This document shows, piece after piece, positions 1-10,227 of a stretch of 64,000 nucleotides of DNA. The DNA is from Geobacter sp. FeAm09. Lineage in GTDB: Bacteria; Desulfobacterota; Desulfuromonadia; Geobacterales; Pseudopelobacteraceae. The first letter of the stretch is position 1; each line of letters starts with the position of its first letter. The position numbers and the translations under genes were made by a program. The notes beneath the pieces are model-generated. The model made no database searches. It was not told the origin of the DNA and saw only the letters and a list, made by a program, of their open reading frames with translations. The DNA lies in assembly GCF_008330225.1 (NCBI RefSeq), contig NZ_CP042466.1, positions 1,560,501 through 1,624,500 of the forward strand, in the 5' to 3' direction.

Positions 1-150
1 GCAGATGACGGCCGGCCGGTTGCCGCGGATCTCCTCCCGGAGGTCCCGGATGTCCGCCGTCACGCCGATTTCCAGTTTGAGCGACGGCTGGAGCAGAGCC
101 CTGATCTGCTCCACCTTGGGGTTGTCGGATATGAATAACAAGTCTGGCAT
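1..150 (-). CDS. N-terminal fragment of a receiver-like (pseudo-response-regulator) protein, cut by the window edge
   Basis: This reading frame begins with ATG at 150 and runs off the left edge, leaving 50 codons. It starts MPDLLFISDNPKVEQIR and continues through a predicted beta-alpha-beta pattern typical of a response-regulator receiver fold. The usual acidic pair after the first strand is replaced by SDNP. The first 50 residues align by eye with the start of the protein at 36937-38433 (LVIISNSPKTEYIKQYL, then a V-x-AD-I element and a R-P-x-V-x-C element), so the two are probably paralogues. It lies 60 bp downstream of sucA on the same strand and could be co-transcribed with it. The function and C-terminal part cannot be seen. 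Confidence 0.6.
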   Translation of the reverse strand, partial: MPDLLFISDNPKVEQIRALLQPSLKLEIGVTADIRDLREEIRGNRPAVIC

Positions 151-209
151 AGGATTCCTGGGCAATCGATGGGGTGATGTCGCGCCGGGCGCTGCCCGGT
201 GCGTGGCGG

Positions 210-2909
<2,700 letters not shown>

Positions 2910-3045
2910 GTCTGCCTCGTAAGATGTGATGAATGTTCCGCTGCGCACACGCGCCTTGGGGAGCCTACCACAAAATCACCCGTTCAGAGCAGAAAATCGT
3001 TGCGGCGCCACTAAGTGCCCCGCAAAGCGGCACCCGGGCCGTGCC

Positions 3046-3777
3046 TCACGGGTCCGCTTCGGGCGCCGCCTCCCTGGCGCCGTTGCGCAGGTAGAGCAGG
3101 AGTATGTTCCCGGCCATGAACAGCAGGGCACCGGCCAGGGCCGCTGCCGCCCCCGGCTCGCGGTGTATCTCCAGCAATGCCCGCCGGTGGGGAACCGCCT
3201 CGGCCTGTTTGAGGTAGACGCCGTAACCGCCGGACAGCCAGGGATGGTTGGGGGTGATGGTGACCCGCGCGGCGGCGTCGTTGGGTGCGGTGAACAGCTC
3301 GCTGCTGATGCCGGTCGGCATCCCTTGGGGAGACATGATAACACCGATGCTGCCGATTGCAAAAGGCCTGCCGTCCGGCAGGCGGATCACGTCCCCCTCG
3401 AAGGCCACCACCTGTTCCATGAAGCCGCCGGTGGCGCTCAAGAGGTGGGCGATCATGATCAGCAGGAAGCCGGCATGGAGCATCTGCGGCGCCAGCAGGG
3501 GCACAAGGCCCGCCCGGCCCCGGCGTGCGCCGACGGTGGCAATGGAGCAGAACACGGTATTGACTGCCAGCAGGGCCAGAAGCGCCAGGCAGAGCCAGAG
3601 CCACCAGGAGACCGGGAACGGCGCCCGGCGCAGCCATGCCAGGAGCGGCATGGCGTTGATGGCCGCGGCGTATTCCCCCGAGAGCCGGAACGATCCCGCG
3701 GCCATGGCGCCGCAGACCGCGGCAAGCAGCACCAGGCACAGTTCGAGTGATATGCACAGTCGCCAGAACGATTTCAT
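3046..3777 (-). CDS. ResB-like cytochrome c biogenesis membrane protein
   Basis: This 243-residue membrane protein starts MKSFWRLCISLELCLVLL. It has hydrophobic segments near residues 8-30, 55-80, 100-120 and a C-terminal one near 205-228, with a periplasmic-type region (residues about 125-200) between the last two. The arrangement, with a conserved SLELCLVLL-like first helix, resembles the ResB/Ccs1 proteins that hold haem and apocytochrome during c-type cytochrome assembly. It is shorter than a full ResB of about 450 residues and resembles the short form found in Geobacter-type genomes. No ResC partner is adjacent. The divergent tRNA-His promoter overlaps its upstream region. The family assignment is by pattern and the role is inferred. 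Confidence 0.75.
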   Translation of the reverse strand: MKSFWRLCISLELCLVLLAAVCGAMAAGSFRLSGEYAAAINAMPLLAWLRRAPFPVSWWLWLCLALLALLAVNTVFCSIATVGARRGRAGLVPLLAPQMLHAGFLLIMIAHLLSATGGFMEQVVAFEGDVIRLPDGRPFAIGSIGVIMSPQGMPTGISSELFTAPNDAAARVTITPNHPWLSGGYGVYLKQAEAVPHRRALLEIHREPGAAAALAGALLFMAGNILLLYLRNGAREAAPEADP

Positions 3778-3788
3778 GATTTTTAGGC

Positions 3789-3817
3789 TTGACGATTTTT
3801 CCGTTTCAGGATATATA
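3789..3817 (+). promoter_or_regulatory. sigma-70-type promoter of tRNA-His
   Basis: TTGACG at 3789-3794 and TATATA at 3812-3817 are separated by exactly 17 bp, and the tRNA begins 15 bp after the -10 element. Confidence 0.75.
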
Positions 3818-3831
3818 AACTAACTCTTTAT

Positions 3832-3908
3832 GGTGGCTATGGTGAAGCGGTTAACACTTACGACTGTGACTCGTACATACGTGGGTTCAAATCCCACTAG
3901 CCACCCCA
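3832..3908 (+). tRNA. tRNA-His (anticodon GTG)
   Basis: The sequence folds as a cloverleaf. The acceptor GTGGCTA (3833-3839) pairs with TAGCCAC (3898-3904), with the extra G(-1) at 3832 that is diagnostic of tRNA-His pairing opposite C73 at 3905. The anticodon stem TACGA/TCGTA encloses the loop CTGTGAC with anticodon GTG at 3866-3868. The T-arm contains GGTTCAAATCC. CCA is encoded at 3906-3908. Confidence 0.97.
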
Positions 3909-4513
3909 TTTAATTTTTAACTACTTCAGGTAGTTATCGAGTGCAGCCCCTGGCATTGCCCAACGCTTCGACCACAAGCGATGGCCATGACAGGGGCTTT
4001 TGTCATTTCTGGCCGGCATGGCCGGCCGCGCCGCCCTGTGCCGGGATCGCCCGGGAAATGCCGTCCGTAACTCCTCAAGCACCGGAAAAACCTCTCCGTG
4101 GCGTTGGAAAAATCGTCTGCCGTTCGCTCGCCCCTATACATACTCCCTTAAGGCTCCATAGTCAAAGGGACTGCCGCTTCGGCACAGTCGGGAGCCCCTC
4201 GGGGAGCTCCCGGTGCCGCCGGCCGGGCGGGGGAAAATTAGGTGAATTCAGGCCGATGCAGCCGAAGATTGCGGTGGCGCCCGTTGCGGGCGCTACGGAG
4301 GAGGCTGCGGGAGTCTGTTCGGCCGCCTGGTGCGGGGCGGCTTGACGAGGCGGGTCGGGACGGCACAGCCGGTACAGGTGGACATGGTGCGGTCTGTCGC
4401 CGCAAACGACAAGAGGCCGGGGGAATGGTTCCCCCGGCCTCCGGTTTATCCGGTCGGCGCGGCAAAGGTGGTGCCGTCTTCAGCGGCAAGCAATCCCCGG
4501 TACGGATGCGGGC
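3909..4513. other. 605-bp intergenic stretch with no supported gene
   Basis: I see no protein-like reading frame here; the open frames are arginine/proline-rich and have no ribosome-binding site. The only structured elements are a GC-rich imperfect hairpin at about 4190-4211 and the strong hairpin at 4414-4440, annotated separately. The stretch separates the tRNA-His transcript from the convergent cysK-yezD unit. Confidence 0.6.
4414..4440 (-). terminator. Terminator-like hairpin downstream of cysK-yezD
   Basis: A perfect 12-bp stem AGGCCGGGGGAA / TTCCCCCGGCCT encloses a 3-nt loop. On the minus strand it lies about 75 bp beyond the yezD stop and is followed by CTTGTCGTTTG, a weak U-tract. 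Confidence 0.6.
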
Positions 4514-4693
4514 TCAGATCCCGCCGCCGTCCACGTAGCCCACCTTGTTGAGACGGATCTTCTCGCTCTTGTCCACCTGAATCACCCGGCCGTCCTGCAC
4601 CACAAGCGTCACCGTACCGAAACGGATCGCAGACAGCGCCTCGCGCACCACCAGTTCCAGGTCACGGGTCCATGGCTCGGTCGGGGCGGCCAT
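4514..4693 (-). CDS. YezD-like small protein (DUF2292 family)
   Basis: This is a 59-residue protein beginning [16 protein letters not shown]. It has a central I-R-F-G-T-V-T-L-V-V-Q-D-G-R-V-I-Q-V-D segment and a following K-S-E-K-I-R-L motif, characteristic of the small YezD/DUF2292 family that often sits beside sulfur-assimilation and cysteine-synthesis genes. Its ATG shares one base with the cysK stop codon (TGATG), so translation is probably coupled and the two genes form one operon. The biochemical role of the family is not established to my knowledge. The start is fixed by the overlap and the family N-terminus. Confidence 0.8.
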   Translation of the reverse strand: MAAPTEPWTRDLELVVREALSAIRFGTVTLVVQDGRVIQVDKSEKIRLNKVGYVDGGGI

Positions 4694-5646
4694 CAGATCC
4701 CCTCGAACAGCGGCGTGGACAGGTAGCGCTCCGCTGCGTCCGGCAGGATCGCCACGATGGTCTTGCCCGCAAATTCGTCCAGCTTGGCCAACCGGACCGC
4801 AGCAGCAGCGGCGGCGCCGCTGGAAATACCCACCAGGAGACCCTCTTCCCGGGAAAGGCGCTTGGCGAATTCGATGGCCTCGTTGCTCTCCACCGGTTCC
4901 ACCCGATCGATCACGCTCAGGTCAAGGGTGTCGGGGATGAAACCGGCGCCGATCCCCTGGATCTTGTGGGGGGCCGGCTTCAATTCCTGGCCGGCCAGCT
5001 TCTGGGTGATCACCGGGCTCTCCTTGGGCTCCACCGCCACCGAGACGATCTTCTTGCCCCGGGTGTTCTTGATGTACCGGGAAATCCCGGTGATGGTGCC
5101 GCCGGTGCCCACGCCAGCCACCACCACGTCCACCGCCCCGTCCGTGTCGTTCCAGATCTCCGGCCCGGTGGTCTTCTCGTGGATCTCGGGGTTGGCCGGG
5201 TTCTTGAACTGCTGGGGGATGAAGTACTTCTTCGGGTCGGAGGCGGCGATCTCCTCGGCCTTGGCGATGGCTCCCTTCATCCCTTCGGCACCAGGGGTGA
5301 GGATCAGGTTGGCGCCCAGGGCGGCCAGCACCCGGCGCCGCTCGATGCTCATGGTCTCCGGCATGGTCAGGGTCAGCTTGTAGCCGCGGGCCGCAGCCAC
5401 GTAGGCCAGGGCGATGCCGGTGTTGCCGCTGGTCGGCTCGATGATCTCCACGCCGGGCTTGAGCACCCCGCGCTTCTCCGCATCCCAGATCAGGTTGGCC
5501 CCGATGCGGCATTTGACCGAGTAGGCCGGGTTGCGACCCTCGACCTTCACCAGGACCGTGGCCTTGGCACCCTCTGTAACGTGGTTCAGTTTGATCAGCG
5601 GTGTGTTGCCGATGGATTGGGAGTTGTCTGCGTAGATGCTGCTCAT
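4693..5646 (-). CDS. cysK: Cysteine synthase A (O-acetylserine sulfhydrylase)
   Basis: The enzyme makes L-cysteine from O-acetylserine and sulfide using pyridoxal phosphate. The 317-residue length is standard. The PLP-binding lysine is K45 in YSVKCRIG. The substrate-loop motif TSGNTG is at 72-77, the glycine-rich phosphate-binding loop GVGTGGT is near 175-181, and GISSGAAAA lies near the C-terminus. A good AAAGGAG ribosome-binding site precedes the ATG. A palindromic site shared with the upstream Rrf2 gene overlaps its probable promoter, so expression is probably controlled by that regulator. It is followed by the coupled YezD-like gene. Confidence 0.97.
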   Translation of the reverse strand: MSSIYADNSQSIGNTPLIKLNHVTEGAKATVLVKVEGRNPAYSVKCRIGANLIWDAEKRGVLKPGVEIIEPTSGNTGIALAYVAAARGYKLTLTMPETMSIERRRVLAALGANLILTPGAEGMKGAIAKAEEIAASDPKKYFIPQQFKNPANPEIHEKTTGPEIWNDTDGAVDVVVAGVGTGGTITGISRYIKNTRGKKIVSVAVEPKESPVITQKLAGQELKPAPHKIQGIGAGFIPDTLDLSVIDRVEPVESNEAIEFAKRLSREEGLLVGISSGAAAAAAVRLAKLDEFAGKTIVAILPDAAERYLSTPLFEGI

Positions 5647-5674
5647 GGGTAGTCTCCTTTCAGGTGTTTGCTGC

Positions 5675-5690
5675 CTATAGAAATACTAGA
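5675..5690. promoter_or_regulatory. Putative Rrf2-family operator in front of cysK
   Basis: The sequence CTATAG-AAAT-ACTAGA lies in the 62-bp gap between the Rrf2 stop and the cysK start. The same half-sites, with the same 4-bp spacer, occur over the Rrf2 gene's own promoter at 6172-6187. On the minus strand a TTGCCC-N17-TATAGG promoter can be drawn so that the site covers its -10 region. Confidence 0.55.
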
Positions 5691-5708
5691 TTAAAAGGGC
5701 AAAAAAAT

Positions 5709-6170
5709 TCAGATGCTGAAGTCCAGCACGTTCGCCAGCTTGCTCCGCTCGGTTTCGCTCCGTTCAAGCATATCAGCCAGGGTCAGGCTGTCCAGCACCC
5801 GAATCAAAGCCTTGTTGACATCCACCATCACCAGCCGGATGCCGCAGGTCGCCTCGTCGTCGCATTCGTCGCACTTGGCGTAGTTGGTCTCGCTGAGGCA
5901 CTGCACCGGCGCCAGGTCCCCCTCCAGGATCCGCACCACACTCCCCAGGGTGATCCTGGCGGGCGGGGAGGCCAGGTAGTAGCCGCCCCCCTTGCCGATC
6001 CGGCTCTGGAGGATGCCCCCTTTGCGCAGCGACAGGAGGATGAACTCCAGGAACTTCTTGGGGATGTTCCCCGCCTTGGCCAACTCGGAGATCAGCACCG
6101 GCTGCGAACTGGGCTGCCCGGCCAGGTGATAGAGCGCCTTGAGCGCGTATTTGGTCTTTTTCGATATCAT
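5709..6170 (-). CDS. Rrf2-family transcriptional regulator, probably Fe-S dependent, likely cysteine/Fe-S regulator
   Basis: This 153-residue protein starts MISKKTKYALKALYHLA, the usual N-terminal helix of Rrf2 regulators, followed by the winged helix (IPKKFLEFILLSLRKGG, then RIGKGGGYYL). Four cysteines at 91, 100, 103 and 109 lie where IscR/NsrR-type members bind an iron-sulfur cluster. The ATG at 6170 is preferred over one at 6197 because it gives the family N-terminus and because promoter elements lie between the two. It precedes cysK-yezD in the same orientation. A palindromic site occurs at its own promoter and before cysK, so it probably regulates itself and cysK. Whether it senses Fe-S status, cysteine or both is not decided. 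Confidence 0.9.
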   Translation of the reverse strand: MISKKTKYALKALYHLAGQPSSQPVLISELAKAGNIPKKFLEFILLSLRKGGILQSRIGKGGGYYLASPPARITLGSVVRILEGDLAPVQCLSETNYAKCDECDDEATCGIRLVMVDVNKALIRVLDSLTLADMLERSETERSKLANVLDFSI

Positions 6171-6171
6171 G

Positions 6172-6187
6172 TCTAGTTGAACTATAG
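6172..6187. promoter_or_regulatory. Putative Rrf2 autoregulatory operator
   Basis: TCTAGT-TGAA-CTATAG is the inverted form of the site before cysK. It lies immediately upstream of the start codon at 6170 and overlaps the -10 hexamer and the probable transcription start. Confidence 0.55.
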
Positions 6188-6213
6188 ATAAAGCCAATAA
6201 GCATTGCTGTCAA
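6185..6213 (-). promoter_or_regulatory. sigma-70-type promoter of the Rrf2 gene
   Basis: On the minus strand TTGACA (6213-6208) is followed after 17 bp by TATCTA (6190-6185). The resulting transcript would have a very short leader before the ATG at 6170. Confidence 0.65.
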
Positions 6214-6625
6214 GATTTTTTTATCATGGCTCTCTCCGCATGTGTGAATAAGTGCGCTCGCCGCCCCTTCGGCAACCCCGAACAGCGCCGGCTGTTTCCG
6301 CAGCTTGCCCCGCGCGGCGGCAGTTCGCACTATTTGTTATACAGCACACAGTTTAGAGGGAATGTCGAAATAATTAGTAATTACACACTGTTGCTTGTTC
6401 TTGATTGTTTTGATAGGTATTTGGCGGGTATTCACCCCGCGGGACGAGCGGAGGAGGCGATGGGCATTTATTCCGGTAATATCGGCAGGTTGAAAAGGAT
6501 GTGCCCCCGGAGGGCTCTTGGCATGTCAAATGCTTCCTGTTCCGGAGGGGAACCGGATTTTGCCGTAGAAGGAAACACGTCTCGGAGCTCGTTGACGCTA
6601 CTGCGCGATAAAGGTAGGCACGACA
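6214..6625. other. Intergenic stretch, possible long leader of the small membrane protein
   Basis: No convincing gene is visible in these 412 bp. The open frames have no family resemblance. A short hairpin (TCCGG-AGGGGAA-CCGGA near 6540-6557) is the only local structure noticed, and I could not match the stretch to a known riboswitch class. Confidence 0.5.
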
Positions 6626-6868
6626 ATGAAATCTGACAAATACAAAACCATATTCCACTGGTTGATCCTGAACTCCATCATCACCATGTGCATCGGTCTC
6701 TACCTCTCGACCATCTGTCTCATCCCTTCCTGCGCACCCGACCTGCGCAGCATGTTTTTCGATACGAACATAGATATTGTCGTGCCGTATATCATCGCGG
6801 CCCTGATCGCGATCCCCATGATTTCGCTTTTGTTTTATTGGAAATGGTACGCGGGACGCAAGCGCTGA
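6626..6868 (+). CDS. Small two-helix membrane protein of unknown function
   Basis: This 80-residue protein begins MKSDKYKTIFHWLILNSII. It has two hydrophobic segments, residues about 10-32 and 51-72, and ends in the basic tail WKWYAGRKR, so it probably sits in the inner membrane with both ends in the cytoplasm. A purine-rich AAGGTAGG precedes the start. It stands alone, convergent with the lipoprotein gene at 6877. I do not recognise a family. Confidence 0.65.
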   Translation: MKSDKYKTIFHWLILNSIITMCIGLYLSTICLIPSCAPDLRSMFFDTNIDIVVPYIIAALIAIPMISLLFYWKWYAGRKR

Positions 6869-6876
6869 CGCGGGCA

Positions 6877-7272
6877 TTACCTGGGGAGCAGGGTGGGGGA
6901 GGGCTGTTGCGGCTTTTTCGGGAGCGGGCCGGCCGAGGTGGCGTTGGTAAAGGCATAGGACGATACGATCCCCTTGTCGTTGAACAGGATGCGCAAGGTT
7001 TCCTGTTCAACGATGTCGAGCATCCCCAGATAGTGGATGTGGTAGAGCCAGGTTTCGCCCCCCGCGTGGAGCAGGTATTCCTTTGTGCCCGATGACATGG
7101 ACATGCCCGGGGTCTTGTACCTCAGGTAGGGGGCGCCGTAGAGCTTCACCACCTCCTGCTTGGTGGTCCTGCCCGCGACGATCTGCTGCTCGACCCTTTC
7201 AGGGGTGAGCCGGTAGACGCAGCCGGCGAAGAAGATGACGGCTGCCGTCACTATAAATACGGTATGGCGCAT
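6877..7272 (-). CDS. Small lipoprotein with a BamE/SmpA-like fold
   Basis: This 131-residue protein starts MRHTVFIVTAAVIFFAGC, a lipoprotein signal peptide with lipobox FAGC, so it should be lipid-anchored after cleavage. The following region reads VEQQIVAGRTTKQEVVKLYGAPYLRYKTPG. This is the pattern of SmpA/OmlA/BamE-type domains (a helix with a T-K-x-E-V turn, then a strand pair). The C-terminus is proline-rich. The start at 7272 is chosen because it opens the signal peptide; upstream in-frame codons give arginine-rich sequence unlike a real N-terminus. It stands alone; a role in the outer membrane is only inferred. Confidence 0.75.
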   Translation of the reverse strand: MRHTVFIVTAAVIFFAGCVYRLTPERVEQQIVAGRTTKQEVVKLYGAPYLRYKTPGMSMSSGTKEYLLHAGGETWLYHIHYLGMLDIVEQETLRILFNDKGIVSSYAFTNATSAGPLPKKPQQPSPTLLPR

Positions 7273-7572
7273 GACGTCTCCTTGTCGTGTGGTTCTAAGT
7301 ATAGCAGGACCATGCCGGCGTTCAAGGGGCAAGACGGCGGGGCGCGGGTGAGGTGGCCGCACCGCCGGTCGATGCCGCCGGCAGATGCTTGTAAGACAAC
7401 GGCATACCAGGGGATTCCGCACAATCTTCGTGTCTCATTCGCCCCATGCCGACGCCCGCTTTGGTACATTTCCCGTCTGGCTGCGCTCCGGCCGCCCTTG
7501 CATCGCCGCAATCATCTGTTACAGTTCTTGGCAATACTATCGACGTGTCGATACCGCCAAGGGGCCGCTTCC
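7273..7572. other. 300-bp divergent intergenic region
   Basis: This stretch separates the divergent lipoprotein and sensor kinase genes. No gene, hairpin or repeat stands out. Confidence 0.5.
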
Positions 7573-9822
7573 ATGCATGATCAATCGAGCCTGCCGGCCG
7601 GTGCCGTTGAACCGGGCGGCGCCGCGCACATCTCACCAGAACCGAAGGACGACCGGCAGGAGAACCGCCAGGCCAGGCAGGACTGGGAACAGACCTTCGA
7701 CGCCGTTCCCGACCTCATGACGATCATCGACGCCCAGTACACCATACGGCGTGTCAACCGGGCCATGGCGGAGCGGTGCGGCCTGCGGCCGGAGGAGTTG
7801 ATCGGGCGGAAGTGCCATGAGGTGATGCATGCCTCGCCCGATGCGGCGGGGGTCTGTCCCCATGTCATGATGATGCGGGACGGGTGCGGTCATACGGAAC
7901 AGGTTGAAGAAAAGAGGCTGAACGGCATTTTCGAGGTGACGGTGTCGCCGATCTACGATGCCGAAGGGCGCTTGACCTCCTGCGTCCACATTGCGCGCGA
8001 CATCACGGCCCGCAAGAGATCGGAAGCCTATCGCAGCATGGGGCAGGACATACTGCGGGCGTTGAACGAAGAAGGGGACCAGAAAGAGGCCATCCAGAAG
8101 GTCATCGGCCTGGTGAAGACGGCAACCGGGGTCGATGCCGTGGGGATTCGTCTACAGGACGAGGACGACTTCCCCTATTTCTACCAGGAAGGCTTCTCCC
8201 GGGAGTTCCTGCACAAGGAAAATTCGCTTCTGGCCAGGACGCGGGACGGGGGCATTTGCCGGGACGAATGCGGTGAGGTCTGTCTGGAATGCACCTGCGG
8301 CCTGGTGATTACCGGGAAGACGGATGCCGCGGACACCGGTTTCACCAAAGGAGGCAGTTGCTGGACCAATGATTCCTTTCCCGTTCTCCATGTCCCTGCT
8401 GCCGAAGACCCCCGGGACAACCCCCGCAATGAGTGCATACACCAGGGGTTCGCCTCCATCGCCCTGATTCCCATTCGGGCCAAAGGCCGCATTGTCGGCC
8501 TGCTGCAACTGAACGACCATCGGAAGGGGTGCTTTACCCTTGAGGCCATAGAAACCCTCGAAGGTATCGCCGAGAATATCGGCGAGGCCATGCTGCGCAA
8601 GCAGGCGGAAGAAAAACTGGTTGCCAGCGAGAGGTTCCTTCGGACGCTGAACGACCAACTCCCCGGCATGGTCAGCTACTGGACCGACGAACTGCGTTGC
8701 CGGTTCGCCAACAGGGCGTATCTGGAGTGGTTCGGCAAGGGGCCGGAAGAGATGATGGGGATTGCCCTGCAGGACCTGATGGGCGAAACGGAATTTTGCA
8801 AGTATGAACCCCGCATTCGCGGCGTCCTGCGGGGAGAACCGCAGCATTTCGAAAGGCCCCTGGTAAAGCCGAACGGCGAGACCGGCTACACCTGGACCCA
8901 TTATATCCCGGATCTGGTGGAGGGTAAGGCGCAGGGGTTCTTCGTGCTGGTCTCCGATTTTACGGAACTCAAGCGGACCGAGGCGGAAAAGGCCAACCTG
9001 GAGGCCCAGCTCCAGCAGGCCCAGAAGATGGAGTCGGTGGGGCGGCTGGCCGGCGGCGTGGCCCATGACTTCAACAACCTGCTGACGGTCATCCTGGGCT
9101 ATACCCAGATGGGGATCACCGAATTGGGGCCAGCGCACCCGCTCCAGGCCAACCTGGAGGAGATCCGCAAGGCCGCCCAGAAGTCCGCCGACCTCACGCA
9201 GCAGTTGCTGGCCTTTGCCCGCAAGCAGACCATCGCGCCCAAGGTGCTGAATGTGAATGAGGCCGTGGAGAACACCCTCAAGATGCTGCGGCGCCTCATC
9301 GGCGAGGATATCAACTTGGCGTGGAAGCCGGCAGCCGGCCTGTGGCCCGTTCGTGTCGATCCGTCCCAGATCGACCAGATCCTGGCAAACCTGTGCGTCA
9401 ACGCCCGCGATGCCATCGCCGATGTGGGCAGGATCACCATCGAGACCGGCAACCGCTTTTTCGATCGGGAATATTGTGCCACCCATGTGGGCTTTATCCC
9501 GGGAGAGTACGTCGCGCTTGCCGTGAGCGACGACGGCTGCGGCATGGACAAGGAAACGCTGACACACATCTTCGAGCCGTTCTTCACAACCAAGGGGGGC
9601 GGCCAAGGCACCGGCCTGGGGCTGGCGACGGTCTACGGCATCGTCAGGCAGAACAACGGTTTCATCACTATCTACAGCGAGCCGGGCCATGGGACGACGC
9701 TCAGGATCTACCTGCCCCGTCACGAAGGCGGGGTGGGACGGTCCCGATGGAAGGTGTTGCGCAGCCGCTCTCCGGGGGGCAGGAGACCATTCTGCTGGTC
9801 GAGGACGATTCGAGCATTCTGA
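7573..9822 (+). CDS. PAS-GAF-PAS sensor histidine kinase, C-terminal receiver lost by frameshift
   Basis: The 749-residue product has a PAS domain (about 38-150), a GAF domain (about 165-340), a second PAS (about 350-470), a HisKA domain with phospho-accepting His498 in AHDFNNLLT, and an HATPase domain (DDGCGMD, then GTGLGLATVYGIV). No membrane segment is seen, so it is probably cytoplasmic. After TLRIYLPRHEG the frame goes out of register into RSRWKVLRSRSPGG and stops at 9822. A normal receiver domain follows in the frame one base earlier (9747-10145). Geobacter hybrids commonly have this join in one frame, so one base appears to be missing at about 9728-9742. The start at 7573 has AAGGGG upstream. 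Confidence 0.85.
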   Translation: MHDQSSLPAGAVEPGGAAHISPEPKDDRQENRQARQDWEQTFDAVPDLMTIIDAQYTIRRVNRAMAERCGLRPEELIGRKCHEVMHASPDAAGVCPHVMMMRDGCGHTEQVEEKRLNGIFEVTVSPIYDAEGRLTSCVHIARDITARKRSEAYRSMGQDILRALNEEGDQKEAIQKVIGLVKTATGVDAVGIRLQDEDDFPYFYQEGFSREFLHKENSLLARTRDGGICRDECGEVCLECTCGLVITGKTDAADTGFTKGGSCWTNDSFPVLHVPAAEDPRDNPRNECIHQGFASIALIPIRAKGRIVGLLQLNDHRKGCFTLEAIETLEGIAENIGEAMLRKQAEEKLVASERFLRTLNDQLPGMVSYWTDELRCRFANRAYLEWFGKGPEEMMGIALQDLMGETEFCKYEPRIRGVLRGEPQHFERPLVKPNGETGYTWTHYIPDLVEGKAQGFFVLVSDFTELKRTEAEKANLEAQLQQAQKMESVGRLAGGVAHDFNNLLTVILGYTQMGITELGPAHPLQANLEEIRKAAQKSADLTQQLLAFARKQTIAPKVLNVNEAVENTLKMLRRLIGEDINLAWKPAAGLWPVRVDPSQIDQILANLCVNARDAIADVGRITIETGNRFFDREYCATHVGFIPGEYVALAVSDDGCGMDKETLTHIFEPFFTTKGGGQGTGLGLATVYGIVRQNNGFITIYSEPGHGTTLRIYLPRHEGGVGRSRWKVLRSRSPGGRRPFCWSRTIRAF

Positions 9823-10145
9823 CCATGACAAAGATCTTGCTGGAAAGGCAGGGATACCGCGTGCTGGCGGCAAACAGCCCAAGCGAGGCGCTCCGGCTCG
9901 CCCAGGAACACGCCGCCGACATCCGGCTCCTTATGACCGATGTGGTCATGCCCGGGATGAACGGGCGGGAACTGGCGAAAAATCTGGCGCCGCTCTGCCC
10001 GAAGGTGAAGTGCCTCTTCATGTCCGGATATACGGCCAACGTCATCGCCCATCACGGTGTGCTGGATGAGGGGGTATACTTTATCTCGAAGCCGTTTTCC
10101 CTGCCCGATTTGGCGGCCAAGGTGCGTGAGGTGCTGGATCGGTGA
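9747..10145 (+). CDS. Receiver domain, detached C-terminal part of the preceding hybrid kinase
   Basis: This frame encodes QETILLVEDDSSIL, the phospho-acceptor segment LLMTDVVMPGMNG, and the conserved threonine/lysine region FISKPFSLPDLAAKV, i.e. a complete CheY-like receiver. It overlaps the kinase frame and is shifted by -1 relative to it. An ATG at 9747 could start it separately (132 residues) but has no clear ribosome-binding site, so I think it belonged to one hybrid kinase. If both frames are expressed as separate proteins, they would still make a cognate kinase-receiver pair. Confidence 0.75.
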   Translation: MEGVAQPLSGGQETILLVEDDSSILTMTKILLERQGYRVLAANSPSEALRLAQEHAADIRLLMTDVVMPGMNGRELAKNLAPLCPKVKCLFMSGYTANVIAHHGVLDEGVYFISKPFSLPDLAAKVREVLDR

Positions 10146-10227
10146 GGGAAAGGCGGGGAACCTGCGAAGGTGACGCGTGTTTGCCCCTGCCGGCTGGCTG
10201 GGGCAATGGGGGAAAGGCTGACACGTC

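Noticed and set aside
3909-4513. Small ORFs in the gap after tRNA-His
   Set aside because: All are arginine/proline-rich, without ribosome-binding sites or recognisable motifs, as expected for random GC-rich sequence.
6214-6625. Possible c-di-GMP (GEMM) riboswitch before the small membrane protein gene
   Set aside because: I compared the stretch on both strands with the GEMM core (GGCAAACC ... ACGCAAAGCC) and found only a partial GGCAAA match without the second conserved element.
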